From: Haliclystus octoradiatus | Lineage: Eukaryota > Cnidaria > Staurozoa > Stauromedusae > Haliclystidae | Assembly (NCBI GenBank): GCA_916610825.1 | Contig: OU744450.1 | Span: 10,654,380 to 10,718,379 of the forward strand | Direction: 5' to 3' | DNA: 64,000 nt | In this document: positions 1 to 11,570 of the stretch, piece by piece | Numbering within the stretch: the first letter of the stretch is position 1 | How the letters are laid out: every line of letters begins with the position of its first letter | Notes under the pieces: model-generated | The model's database searches: none | Told to the model about the DNA's origin: nothing | Seen by the model: only the letters and a program-made list of their open reading frames with translations | Program-made: the position numbers and the translations under genes

Positions 1-479
1 CACAAATTAACATTTGAAAAACAATTTGCCTGACTTTTACTGTATTGATAATTGTGAAAACATAACATAACTTCATTTCATTAATATATCCCCTCATCCT
101 TTTATGGCCAATCTTTGCAAGTTCCTAGATATATGTATAAGCACTAAATTCCTCGCATAGAAAGGAAAGCTTTCGATAAACTATCAGAACCAAAACATAG
201 GCTAAACAAAATCAGCGGCTAAAATTTTAAATAATTAAACAATTTCTCCAAATGAAAGTTAGCAAGATTCTAAAAAATTATCATAAATTCAATAATCTGC
301 TCTTTCAAATAGGAAATAAGCAAACATTTAGTCGATAAATCATTCTTTGTTTCATTTCTTCCTTCGCTTTCACGGCTTTTTATGAAATTCCTCAAATTAT
401 AGGTAAGATATACTTTATACTTTATAGAGTGACGTAGCAAATTCTTCTTTTATAAAATACCTCAAAAATCTAAGTTGAC
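1..479. other. AT-rich non-coding stretch
   Basis: No coding frame, RNA or structured repeat that I can support. The sequence leads into the 3' part of the degraded reverse transcriptase on the minus strand. Confidence 0.4.
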
Positions 480-2310
480 TAAGACAGTATTTATCTTTCT
501 TTAGTCATTTTCTCAAATGATCTCTAAATTTGAGTTTACTGTCAATTGTTATACCAAGAAGATTGATTGACCTTGATAATGGTATTATACTGTTGTCAAT
601 TACGATATTAGATAGTTTTCTTAGTACGATTTTGTCTTAATGAAATACACATAGCAGTGGTTTTAGATGGATTTATAGTCATGAAGTTATCATCAAACCA
701 TGTGAAAATGAGTGATATATCATTATTCATTACGGTTGATGTTGTTGAGTTTTTAGCGCCTGGTATGAAGACAATGGTATCATCAGCAAAACGAAGTAAA
801 GATGAACCGATATCGGCATAGGATAAATCATTTATATTTATGTTAAGTAATGTTGGCCCTATAGCGCTACCCTATGTGGTACTCCACGCAGCCCGCCACG
901 CAGTGATTCATAAGGTGTTTGATATCTTTCCGTTAATTTTGACAGATTGTGTTCTATTGCTTAAATAGCTTTCGATCAGTGTGCAGCTGCTGTTGTCCAA
1001 TCCATAGCATTCAAGCTTTATGAGCAGGAGCATATGATGAATCACGTCAAATGCCTAGGATAGGTCAAGTGCGGAAATGGCTGAAGAGTTTCCATTGTTA
1101 TATTCGTTTATACAGTCTTGAATGAGTTTCAGTATGGATAACTCTGTATTTTGACCAGGTTTGAATCCAAAAGCGTCATTGGCAAATATTGTAGAGAAAT
1201 GATTCTGTATAATTGCTCTGTGATTACGTGTTCAAAGGTTTTAGAGATGTGCAAGAGAACAATGATAGGGTGGTAGTTACGTTTATCGTGAGCATCCCCT
1301 TTTTGTACACTGGTGTTGTTAATTAATCCATACTTCCAATCTGACGGGATCTCGTTTATTGTTAGTAAATGATTGAAAAATTGAGGGGAAATGAATTTCA
1401 GGAAGGAAGCTGATATATCATCAGGGCCAGTTGATGTTTTTATTTCAATTTTCTTTATTATTTTCAGTACTTCCATCATTTGTATATTTGAAGTAAATGA
1501 AAGAAAGCTCTTGATTTAATGTTAGACACACTTGGCTTTTCATCTAATCGAGTGTTGTTAACCTGTGCTGGCTCTAGTGTGCAGGTAGAGAAATAGGATG
1601 AAAAATTTCAGACATTTTAATTGAGCTTGTTAGATGTTTGTTTCCTTCAATGAGTGATTGATGATTTTTTGTCTTTACCTTGTCCAGTTAGCTTTGGCAG
1701 ATTTTGATGGAATTTCGTAGGATCCACTTTGGTGTTTTCTTATAGATGTTGTTGTATGGCTCTTCTTTTCATCAGTGTTACTTTGTTGCGTTGTCGTTTG
1801 AAAGCACCAGGATTTTTTTTATCTTTTGATAATCTATGACGTTCTCTGATGATGTTTTCAACCTTTGAGTTTTTCCATGGCGGTCTGTTTTTACGTATTA
1901 TTTTTTGATTAATGGGGCATGCTTTCGATCGTATGATAAAGTAATGAACACCATTTGTTCCATGTTTTATCGGCCGAGAGCAGGTTGTTTGATGAACCAA
2001 CGTAACAGTCACACCAGGGAAGCTCGCTGAGTTCATTATTTAGTAATCCGAAATCTGTGAATCCGTCTTTCTGTATGTGGATATTTTAGGCTGTGGACGT
2101 TGAATCCTTGGCTTATTGAAGTGTTACATCTGATCCACCTATGGGTGTTATTGATGTTTCGTTGAAATATGTGGCATTTGTGAAAAGTGACTCGTCAGTA
2201 TCACGTCAAGAAGAGTTCCTGATGACGGTCTAGTTGGTGTATCTATTACATTTGTCAGTGAGTAGTCATCAATAATGGTTTGAAGGGAGTTACTGTTATA
2301 GCTTAAAGAA
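480..2310 (-). pseudogene. degraded non-LTR retrotransposon (endonuclease end to RT)
   Basis: Read on the minus strand, 2295-2170 gives the end of an APE-type endonuclease (DDYSLTNVIDTPTRPSSG). 2036-1740 gives the basic endonuclease-RT linker. 1480-1129 gives the RT start (SDWKYGLINNTSVQKGDAHD followed by RNYHPI). About 1130-600 continues with a primer-grip-like part and the catalytic box FADDTIVF. About 600-480 holds the thumb (LLGITIDSKLKF). Several stops and frameshifts separate these pieces, so no protein can be made. The order of motifs fits a Jockey/CR1/L2-type element; I cannot fix the clade by eye. Confidence 0.8.
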
Positions 2311-2570
2311 AGAAAATGGCTTAAGGCCAGGGCACAAGAGGATCATCTGACCTTCAAGAAAGCGAGGAATGCATTCAACGATGCTCTTAATCTGAAAGTG
2401 TGAATATTTATCCCTTGTTATAGGCGAAGCGGCCAGAGATGAAAAGAAATTATTTAAAATTATCTCAGATCTAACAGGTGTTAAAAAGTGTCATTTATTG
2501 CCTGATTATAGCAGTCCAACAGCATTGGTTAATGATTTCGGCATATTCTATTTATCCAAAACTTCCTTCT
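2311..2570 (+). pseudogene. second non-LTR fragment, opposite strand
   Basis: Plus-strand frames give RKWLKARAQEDHLTFKKAR and, after a frame change, DEKKLFKIISDLTGVKK. This is the typical linker before the RT of CR1/Jockey-like elements. It abuts the minus-strand element at about 2310 and represents the same kind of region, so it is a separate nested copy rather than a simple inverted 5' end. Confidence 0.55.
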
Positions 2571-2599
2571 TTTGGACTTTTTTCGTTTCTGTGCGACTT

Positions 2600-3200
2600 T
2601 CGTTCCTTTGGTATTATACTATAGGTTGCCATAGATGATATGGTATTTGCTTACATTTTCTAAGTCTTAATTTGACTCTCCAAATGTTGTTTTCGTTATC
2701 AAATAAAGGTGCAGTTCTGCGAGAAGTTTCGATTGATGAAATATCTTTGTCTTTATCATTGCATAAAATATTTTCAACATTTTCAGCTGGATCCAACCAA
2801 TTGTCCTTTGTATTGTGATGCTGAGAATTTAAATCAAAATTCTGACAAATCTGAAGTTCTCGACTTGGTTTATCGCCAAACGGAACTCTAAGCCACTGAG
2901 AAACTGTAGGTTCTAGATCTGAATTCCCATTTCACCATAAGAAACGATAAATTGGTTGGTCTTCCTTGTTTATTTCAATCATATTAAACATTTTTGAAAT
3001 ATCCCCTACAACTACAACACAATATTCTCTCCAATACAATAAATGTGAGAATAATGGATTAGGATAGTCAGGACCTTTTTCGAGAGCATCGTTTAAGCAA
3101 ATGCCTTGATATTTTGCTGCAGAATTGAACACTATTCGTAATTTTGTTGAAGCCTTGTCAGGTCATTTAACTCAGAGCCATCTATTTACAAGAGTTGAGA
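2600..3200 (-). pseudogene. BEL/Pao retrotransposon remnant
   Basis: On the minus strand, 3200-2932 contains a BEL/Pao reverse transcriptase segment (FNSAAKYQGICLNDALEKG, then VVVVGDISKMF and QPIYRFLW; the last two are conserved in this family). From about 2900 to 2614 the sequence jumps to the region before the integrase (PLFDNENNIWRVKLRLRK). The intervening RNase H part is missing, so this is an internally deleted fossil. Another BEL piece with its LTR lies at 29.5-30.2 kb. Confidence 0.75.
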
Positions 3201-5650
3201 CACTCATCCCATTTTTGTTTCTTTCGGGCCTGGACACGAGGAACGTTTTTAACAGAACGCATGTGCAAGAGAATGTCACTGTGTTTTTTTCAGCCATTTT
3301 GGAATGTGTGAAATGGTTTGCGATCGTTTAACAAGAGTAATATAACCATTTAGTAGTTGTATTTCTCAATATTTATTTGCTGGACTCTCTTAAAAATCTA
3401 CTTCAATGTATACTATGTTATCTCATCAGCATGGTGCTCGAGAATAAATACAGAACAGATCAATGTTATTGGAGTTGCTATATGGAAAAGGAGTTTGTAT
3501 ACTATATCTCTTACGCTCTTACGCTTATTCTTTGCAGTCAAAGATTCCTTTTTTCTAGTTCTTGTCCCCAATTGGAATAGTAAACAATACCTTTATTTCG
3601 ATCACTATTGCGTCTATTAACACAACAATTAATAGTTGTTTGTTTTCATTAATAAAAATTGTAGAATTTTCGCGCGCTTGGCTTAAAACAAGAAACCTGG
3701 TTACGAAAGAGCAAGAAACCTGGTGCCGAAAGAACATGAATGACTACCAAAATATCACTTGCCTGGCATCTGTCCAATAGGAGACGATAGCGGCACAAGA
3801 AAGCGTGTCCCAACTCTTTTAAATAGATGGCTCTGATTTAACTGCATAATGATATGATGTTTCAGTAGTTCTAGGAGTTAACCAATGTTAAATATTAAAC
3901 CAAAAGTTATCGAAAATAATTGATGCAGAATATTTTTCAGACGAGTTGCTTTTTCAATAGATATGGAAATGAAGCAGCAGTTGGAGAGGTAAAAAGAATC
4001 CTCTTTTCAAAAAAAGTGATGCGCTTATTTCGAAAAAAGGAAATAACCAATCACAGCCAAGCATCTGTGACGTTTTTTGGGTCTATGCAGTGATTGGTCT
4101 AATTACCTAACTTATGAAATTATTTCGTGACGTATCTCATGATACAGCTTGCAGCTCCTTCAAGAGCAAAATATTTTTCAAACGTTTTTTCAAAGTTCCA
4201 AGCAGCTACATTTTGCTCGTTTTGTAAGTGTTTCGTAGTAGTTTAAACCAAAGGCTTTAAGCTTTTGAGCTCAACCATATATTTATCTAAAATAGCAACA
4301 TGCTTTTATTGGGTATTTAATTCGTTTTATCTCGATATGTGCCTGCTTAATAAAGTTTATAAACTACCGAATATTGTTACGCTGTTTAATACGCTGGCTC
4401 GAATGCAGCTTTGATGTGTTTTCTCTGAGTTCAAACCAAGGTTTAAAGTTTTTAAACTTGATTTTATGTTTATGTAATATATCAAAATGCTTTCATTGCG
4501 TTTTTCAATCGATTTGTCTGGAGATGTGCCTTCTGACTGCCCCACTGAATGCACAATCGATTGATGTCGAACTGTAGGCCTAACACGTGCAACTTGTTAA
4601 AAGGTTAAACACTGAATGCCCTAAGAAATAATAATTTGCTCATATTGAAACACTCATCGCAGCAATTGTGAAAATCGACATACAAATTTAGACTTTGATT
4701 ACTTGTGTGAGTTTAAAAAGCTGGTAACCTGGCATTAAACGGTAAATTGTCAGCATGAAAATAATGCCATTTTCCGTGCATGTGGCTGACACGCTTTTCA
4801 TTCTAATGGCATATCATTGGTTATTTGATAGAATGGATTACAGATAATACTTTTCTATGATGTAATGATTTGAATACATCTACTTTACTCTATTGTCAGT
4901 AACATCAGTTATATTTAATTTGTGTGGTAACTGTGGAGCTAGGCTAGGGAAGCATGCCCCTGACCTCATAGATGGGGAGGAGCTAAGCGCCTCAGCCTCA
5001 GAGGAGCTTCGCCCTCAAGCGACAGTCAGTGTATTTCCTGGATCTACCCCTGATTCCACCTAGATTACAACTACGAGTTAATGAATCAATGAATAGTTTG
5101 AGGATACGTTACGGCATGTAAACGCGTATGAGTCCATGTTTCTAGACCTAAATGACCACTTGAAGCATCGCACACTGGTCCCTATGAGTCGCAATTGATT
5201 GTATTAAACCAGTTATAGAAGCATCGACTAATAGTAATCAATACTCACAGAAATTAAATTATATTGATACAGGAAATAGCATAAAAATTTGAACAGTATT
5301 AGGATTGTATAGACGCTCAAATCGCTATCCAGATACCATTTATTATTGACACAAAGTGATACGGTATAATTTTGTCCAAAACTCTATTTATATGTCATTT
5401 CTGATTTCTCCAACTGGGAGCAGCAGATTAGGCAGGGATGGAAGATCCCTTCACAGCAGATATTGAGATCATGTCTCCGAAAATAACATCGACTAAAATA
5501 ATCAAAATAGAGTTAATGGTTATATATGCAAAAGGTTAAGAACAATTAAAACAGAAAATATGCTGCTGTCCCCTAAATTTAATAATTTACAGAATGCCAC
5601 TAGCGGAATTTTTAAAACATGCATTATATACAAATATTGTCCAGCATTCG
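3201..5650. other. intergenic, no gene recognised
   Basis: Short open frames occur on both strands, but none has a recognisable domain, plausible splice context or sustained length. A divergent tandem duplication lies at 4239-4540 and a slightly GC-richer patch at 4930-5060. I see no other structure. Confidence 0.4.
4239..4540. repeat. divergent tandem duplication, period about 188 bp
   Basis: The segment 4239-4345 (from gtttaaaccaaaggcttt to gatatgtgcctgcttaat) recurs in diverged form at 4427-4540 (from gttcaaaccaaggttta to gagatgtgccttctgact). The order of shared words is the same in both. Confidence 0.55.
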
Positions 5651-5692
5651 CAAAGGTTCAATATATGGGATGCGTTTTATTTATCAATAGTT

Positions 5693-6714
5693 CTAGTATA
5701 ATTTATTTGTGAATTCAGCTGTTCCAGATTTACCACCACCAACTCTTATCCGATTATCATTATGTATATCAGAACAATGATCATGATAAGTATATAATAT
5801 ACGACAAGGATTTAATACTTTATAATGCAAGCTGTTTTTAAATAACCATATTAACAAATTTTCAACGCCATACATATCACTCTGTACCCCTAACTCCTTT
5901 AATAATGTCACATCGGTATTTTTATGTGAATAAAATGCAAATGAGTCATGGCTGCCGATATAGCTTCTTCCAACTTCACAAGTCGATGTGGGTGTGCAAT
6001 TTGGATCTGATGGTTGTCTTGTTAGAGCATACATTAACTTTTTGGATGAAAGAAAAGTACTATTGATCAATTCCCAGCCTTTTCCAAGATATATATCTTG
6101 ATTTAAATATATAACCATCTTGTCTTTCAATTCACCAAATGCATAATTCATAGCATGGAGATAAGATGGCTGGCCATTCACCTGATGTAGAATAATTTTC
6201 TCTCGATTATAAAAGGCAGAATTAGATAAATAATAAGCAACGTATGGATGAGAATAAAGTATATGAACAAACGCAACTCTTGGATGAATCAGATTGCGTT
6301 GTAAAGTTATATTTAACTCTTTCATTCTTGCGTGAAGTGCTCTCTTGAAGTTTGTTTCATAATTGGGGTTTGTTTTTTTGTCATTTTGAAGAACGAGATG
6401 TCCATTAAAAGCTGGATGGGTTACGATAAAGAAATTTGTAAGTAGATGAAATTTATCTTTATCGGAATCATTAATTAGCTGTATACTCTCGGGATCATAT
6501 TGACCAGACAATCGAAGCATACCACCATGAGCATCAATGTTTTGATCTTTACAGCACCTGAAGGTATTAGGCAATGGATTTGAAAGATCGTCGTGTGCAC
6601 TTTGAGTATTGATAATTGGTTGTTGAAAGAAAGGATGACGTATTATACCAATGCCATTTCGTAACATAGCACAAACCATTAGTGCCAACATCAACATGAT
6701 GAATACCAAAGTAA
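5693..6714 (-). CDS. type II membrane glycosyltransferase-like protein, last exon
   Basis: One long frame of about 340 residues ending in TAA. It opens after a good acceptor (a T-rich run ending gtttcag at 6715-6717), so upstream coding sequence may lie in another exon; otherwise the first Met is at 6697. A hydrophobic stretch (LVFIMLMLALMVCAML) near the N-terminus, then a stem and a globular domain, fit a Golgi type II protein. Motifs recall GT-A-fold transferases: YLNQDIYLGKGWE (acidic nucleotide-sugar/metal site), then ALTRQ, a late GVENLLIW, and NPCRILYTYHDHCSD near the end. Three NxS/T sites (NIT, NST, NCT) suggest lumenal exposure. Donor and acceptor are unknown. The family assignment is by motif resemblance only. 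Confidence 0.6.
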
Positions 6715-7029
6715 CTGAAACAAAACACAAATTAGAAACCTTGAAATTTATAAGGCACACATATTAGTAATATAACCATTCGTATTAATTATGTTTGTCA
6801 TCCGAGAACTTGACTTCTAGAATAGATTCCCTTTAACCACGTGCATTTTAAAGCCATTTTGGAAATGAGTTCACAAACCTAACCAGGTGTGTCGTTATTG
6901 AGCTATCTTTAGTTCTTCTTACTCATATATTATGAATTCATGAAATGGTGTCAGATGTGGGTTCTTGTTTATATTGATTAATATTATATCATTGTTTAGT
7001 TTTATTTACTTAATATAATGGCTAGTATG

Positions 7030-7940
7030 TCAAGGTTTGGCCCACTTCAAAAGTTTTCTTTCCACCCTGAATAATGGGAGGATTGTTTATTAAATGATAT
7101 CAACTGTTTTAGAAGTACTGCAGAACAGCTTCAAATTCGGATAAGGACGGCATATGAATGCAGACATGTGAGTAAACATAGAGGAAATCTCCTCAAAAAC
7201 TGCTTAAAAAATGGCAAAGCAAATGTTTTGAGTGAATTTCTATTGCTTTAAAACTGATAGGAAATGAGGAATTCAGGTTTTTCGAGGAGCTCTCTCATGC
7301 CTGTGAATGTCAGAAAACACATTATTTTTACTTCATGAAGTAAAGATGGAACTAGAATTTATAAATCTTTGGCGAAGCTCAAGTTTGTGCAGAGGACATA
7401 CAAATGGCTACAAGCAGTAGCGAAGATACACAAACGATGTCTGGGAAATCAAGAGTAACACAGGAAACACAATATGAATCCCTGAATGAGGGTTTTACTA
7501 ATTATTTTATCCCAAAGTGGAATGTCATTCATGACAGGGTAGTATTTCATGAGAGGTCACAAAATGAAAATTAATCCGTTCAAAAATACATCAGAGAGCT
7601 ACAAACGTTAATTCAACATTGTAATTGTAACCTGTCTTAGAGATAGACATGTCAAACAGAAATTACAACTCACAACAGCAACAGCTAGGAAAGTTGAACT
7701 GATTAAAGCCCAGATGAAAATTCAAAACGATACACAAATGTCATTAATTTAAGCAGTGATAAAAAGAGACACCACACAAGGACAAAACGACAATGCCCAA
7801 AGTTAATGCTGTAAAACGTCTCATGCTAAGAGTAATTTTCCAGCGTATGGCCAAACATGTTTTAGAAGGCAAAACAGTAGCAGTAATGACAGTAATAACG
7901 TTACTAAGAACAATAACAACAACAACTATAATAACAACAG
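7030..7940 (+). pseudogene. Gypsy-type gag fossil
   Basis: Plus-strand frames, broken by several stops, carry gag-like blocks in the right order: PLQKFSFHPE near 7040, YFIPKWNVIHDRVVFHER at about 7500-7560, then IRELQTLIQHCNCN and a basic tail. A degenerate zinc-knuckle region (KTSHAKSNFPAYGQTCF) at about 7815-7870 has lost one Cys. No protease or RT follows. The fragment ends in an Asn-rich (AAC)n-like stretch and a short (GATA)n run. Confidence 0.6.
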
Positions 7941-7950
7941 TAAACAGTAT

Positions 7951-7970
7951 ATAGATAGATAGATAGATAT
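7951..7970. repeat. (GATA)n microsatellite
   Basis: Four to five uninterrupted GATA units just after an AAC/ATA-rich run at 7905-7950. Confidence 0.8.
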
Positions 7971-8286
7971 TTCAATCATTGGAAATTTAGTGATAAATAC
8001 AAGGTGAAAAATTAAAGTTTATATTTTGATGACAATGATTGTGGTTATGGTCATCCCTTAAACATAAATGCTTGTTTGTTGGGAGACGCGTGATAATTTA
8101 CTATAGCAAAGAATAATGGTTATAAAAAAAAGAAAAAAGATAATGGAAAATAAATGGAAAATCTATATGTATTTATAATGAATCAGGAAAGGAGTTATAA
8201 TAATGCCAGTAGGTATTTGTGGATAAAGGATTACTTGTTCAAAATTACGTATGCACAAGAAGTCATTAAGCTACAGTCAGTTCAAG
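7971..8286. other. spacer, nothing recognised
   Basis: AT-rich sequence between the gag fossil and the next non-LTR element; no supported feature. Confidence 0.4.
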
Positions 8287-9520
8287 TTAGTTTGTTGATT
8301 GACGGGCATTCATACATGTGTTAATGTGAGCATCTAATAATGAATTTTTCACATAACGAGATGAGTTTGCTTTTACTGGGTTAAAGATCAGAGCACATTT
8401 TTTGCTGTTCCAAAGTGTAGGAAGTCTGTGACTAGGAAACCGTTGCAGGGAAGAGGTATTTGAAAATGGTATTAAAAATAAATTTGTGATGCGTTTTTTC
8501 TTACTGCAAAAATTGAAAATTGATTTAGGTGTCAGAGCTGATTTTACTGATAAGGCTCGATGAAGAAAAGTCAAGGATTTTAAAATGTAGAGATCATTAA
8601 ACTTGAGAATATTTAGAGATTTTAAAAGAGGTTCAGTATGGGTTAGAGGTCTACAACGTAGAAGGACTCGTACACATCTTTTATTTAGGGTTTTTATTTT
8701 ATTGCAATTCACTGAGTGGCCCCAAATTGGAATGCCATACTCAAGGTGAGGTTTGACTATTGATGAGTATATTTGCGATTTGTAGGTATTTGAAAGGAAA
8801 TTTTTTAATTTTATTAATGTATAACATAATGATCGGATTTTTCTACACACATAATCAACATGAATTTTCCAGTTTAATTTATCATCAAGAACTAAGAATT
8901 TAGCCTGTTTTTCTTTTTCGTTTTCTGCACATCATTCAATCTGTGTTATTTATTTGAAGTTTTGTACGTTGATTATTGAAAAGTATAAATTTTGTTTTTG
9001 CTTCACGTAGTGTGAGTTGGTTGTCGTAAAACCATTTTGAAACAATGTTTATTTCTGCATTGACACTCCCCCGCAATTGAGTGGCATTGCTGTCACACCA
9101 TTGCAGGGGTAGTATCATCTGCTAAAAGACTCACTTGAAATTCAGTTAAGCTTGACAAATCGTTTACAAAACTTAAAAAGGAGTGGTCCGACCGCTTGTG
9201 GGACACCATATTATTGGGTATTACAGTATTGGGTTGAGATTGGGTATTACAGTATTGGGTTTAGATTGGTGGGAGTTCATGCATACAATTTGTTTTCTGT
9301 TTGACAAGTAATTGGTAAACCAAGCTAATTCATTGTTTGTGATTCCACGGTGTGATACCTGGATAAAAGAATACTGTGATTTACAGTATCGATGGCTTTT
9401 TTAAGGTCAATAAAGATGGTATTTGTTATTTTGCTGTGTGAATATATCGTCCAAGAAATTTAAAATACAATCCATTGTTTGATAAAATTTCCGGGAACCG
9501 AATTGAAATTTGGTTAATAA
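8287..9520 (-). pseudogene. degraded non-LTR retrotransposon (RT and C-terminus)
   Basis: On the minus strand the order is IFIDLKKAIDTVNHSILLS (about 9420-9360), a degenerate GVPQAVGPLLF box (about 9210-9180), LLADDTT (about 9125), a thumb (9118-8936, SKWFYDNQLTLREAKTKF) and an open 187-residue C-terminal frame (8850-8287, with YKSQIYSSIVKPHLEYGIPI). Frameshifts divide the blocks. A tandem duplication of gggtattacagtattgggtt sits at about 9215-9262. This is a CR1/L2/Jockey-type fossil; its 3' end is near 8287. Confidence 0.8.
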
Positions 9521-11339
9521 ATGTTTGTCAAAATAAATATAAAGTTGATAATAAAGTATTCATTAATAAAGTATTCATTGGAGGCATTAGCAATCAGATT
9601 CATATACGATTGTTTACTTTACAGAAATCTGGATATCTATTTTTTTATTTTATTTTTTTCCCAAACGGTTGTTAGTTGCTTGCCATAGCTTCTTAATATC
9701 ATGCTTATAAGTTAAGTAAAAATGATCCCAGGACAGAATTTTGGAAATCCTCATTAGCTTGAAGTAGATTCGAGAGTAAATGTCATATTTTATTTTGGTA
9801 TTATGTTTTTCGTGATAATCCATTCATGAAAGAGTTTCCTTTTATTTATTTTTTTAAATTAGTACCGAAGCTGAGTACATTGCATTATCATTAGCTAAAC
9901 AAAGAGTAGTTTTGGCTTGGATGTCTGATCAATTATGTAGGATTCAATCAATCAAAACCTAAATTTAAAGAACGAAGATAATTATCTAGGTACATAAGGT
10001 ACCATTTTGTAGCGAGGACACTACGCGGAGACCAATATTACGAAGCAAACATTCATAAAACAACTCGGAGACACGACACGACGACGCGGATACACCCCGG
10101 GGGATACACAAAGCAGAGATTGAAGTCACAACTCGGAGTCACGGAGTCACAAATTACGACACCACGACGTGACATTAATATCCCGAATCTAACTTCATAC
10201 AATTTTTTCACAAACAGCATTTATTAGAAATATACAATCCAATCACCCAGCCACTGCGGGGTACCCTCTACATGCGGTTATACATGATTACTTTGTTTAG
10301 TTGCATGTCATTTAAGTAGAGAATTACGTGAACAGTGATATCAATGTTTTGAATTACAATTTATCTATATAAACGATGTGGCCTAACTATCCCGATTCGG
10401 ATTTTTCCCCACAAGTCATACAAAGTATTCAACGCATGGGTATGATGAACACGAATAGTAAAATAAATAATGACAATAATGAATGAATTATTTATTGCAC
10501 GGACGACCGTGGGCTCGAAACATTATTGTCCTCACTTTATTCAGACGCCATATCCATTTCGCCATGGCAGGTGGAAAAATTCCAAATCAAAATGTACGCT
10601 ACTAAAAGTACAAAGCGTTGGTAGTGGATTGATTTAGATCTATTTTTTATCCAGAATGTAATGGCTCTGTTACATTGTCATGTAAATCGAGTCACTGTAA
10701 ATCAAATGTATGAAAAACTTAGTGATGTTAAAGCAGCATTGAAATACGCATTTTTCATTGAAATTGCGTCTTCAAAGACGGCACCAATTTATGAGCATGC
10801 AATGAATTTCGCTAAAAACGCTCCTGACTTCCTAATTTCTAGTTGCTACAAGAGATTGTTCTTCTACGCGTTTGCTCTGTCGATGTTCCCGCGCAAGGTT
10901 TATGGATCGCTACATCCCATCAACGGACCATCTTGCACTGAGTAAAGAACGTTGGTAGCATATCAATAACGTAAACTATACTTATAAGAAACTTATTCTG
11001 CTGGCTTACTAGATTGTCAAACCCCATATATTGAATACGGTTTACAAACAAGAAGTGTATAGGGATAATATCAAATTATAGACCATATAACTCCTCGAAC
11101 TGAGCCAATATTCAAGTTGTACAACTTAAAATTCAATGAACAGAACATGTTAAAATCATCAGCCTTCTTCGTAAAATCTATAACCTGGACGCCGTTCTAC
11201 AATTTCATGCATCAATTTACATCTAATGGAGTCGTTCGAAACAGGCGTTCGGACAACCTGAACACAATCAATCCAATTATTGAAGGAGATCTTTGATTTT
11301 TATTAGAGAATAGTAGGATCAGCACATGAACCAGGACTA
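9521..11339. other. intergenic, no gene recognised
   Basis: A patch at 10015-10170 is richer in CG dinucleotides than its surroundings and repeats gactcggag-like words. An open frame of 94 codons at 10661-10945 (+) begins with ATG but shows no domain and no splice context that I trust. Nothing else is supported. Confidence 0.35.
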
Positions 11340-11570
11340 TTACGCACACATTTGAGTAGTACAATTTGATAGTCTCTCGTAAGAAAGATTGAGCCATTTC
11401 CTTTTGATTAATTGACAGCTGTCGGAGGCTCGTGGCTTGCACTGTTGCTGATAGTGTCGCATGTTTATCGCCCTGTTTGTCACAGCAGTTTTGTTGAACG
11501 AAAACCAGATTGTAATTAAGAATAAACACAATACCAAAACTATGGCATTCGCATGTTCAATTGATAACAA
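11340..11570 (-). CDS. possible exon with a membrane segment (uncertain)
   Basis: A minus-strand frame carries a hydrophobic segment (IVLVLCLFLITIWFSF) followed by a polar Cys-containing stretch with NLS and NCT glycosylation sequons. It has no in-frame ATG. A possible acceptor is ccatag at about 11546 and a possible donor is gtaata after the last Cys codon. This would fit the anchor and stem of a type II membrane protein, and it lies upstream on the same strand as the glycosyltransferase-like exon at 5.7-6.7 kb, but I could not join the two. It may be a chance frame. Confidence 0.25.
   Translation of the reverse strand: MLSIEHANAIVLVLCLFLITIWFSFNKTAVTNRAINMRHYQQQCKPRASDSCQLIKRKWLNLSYERLSNCTTQMCA

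Noticed and set aside
10661-10945. A 94-codon plus-strand gene.
   Set aside because: No domain, no splice context, no repeat match; a frame of this length is expected by chance in a slightly less AT-rich patch.
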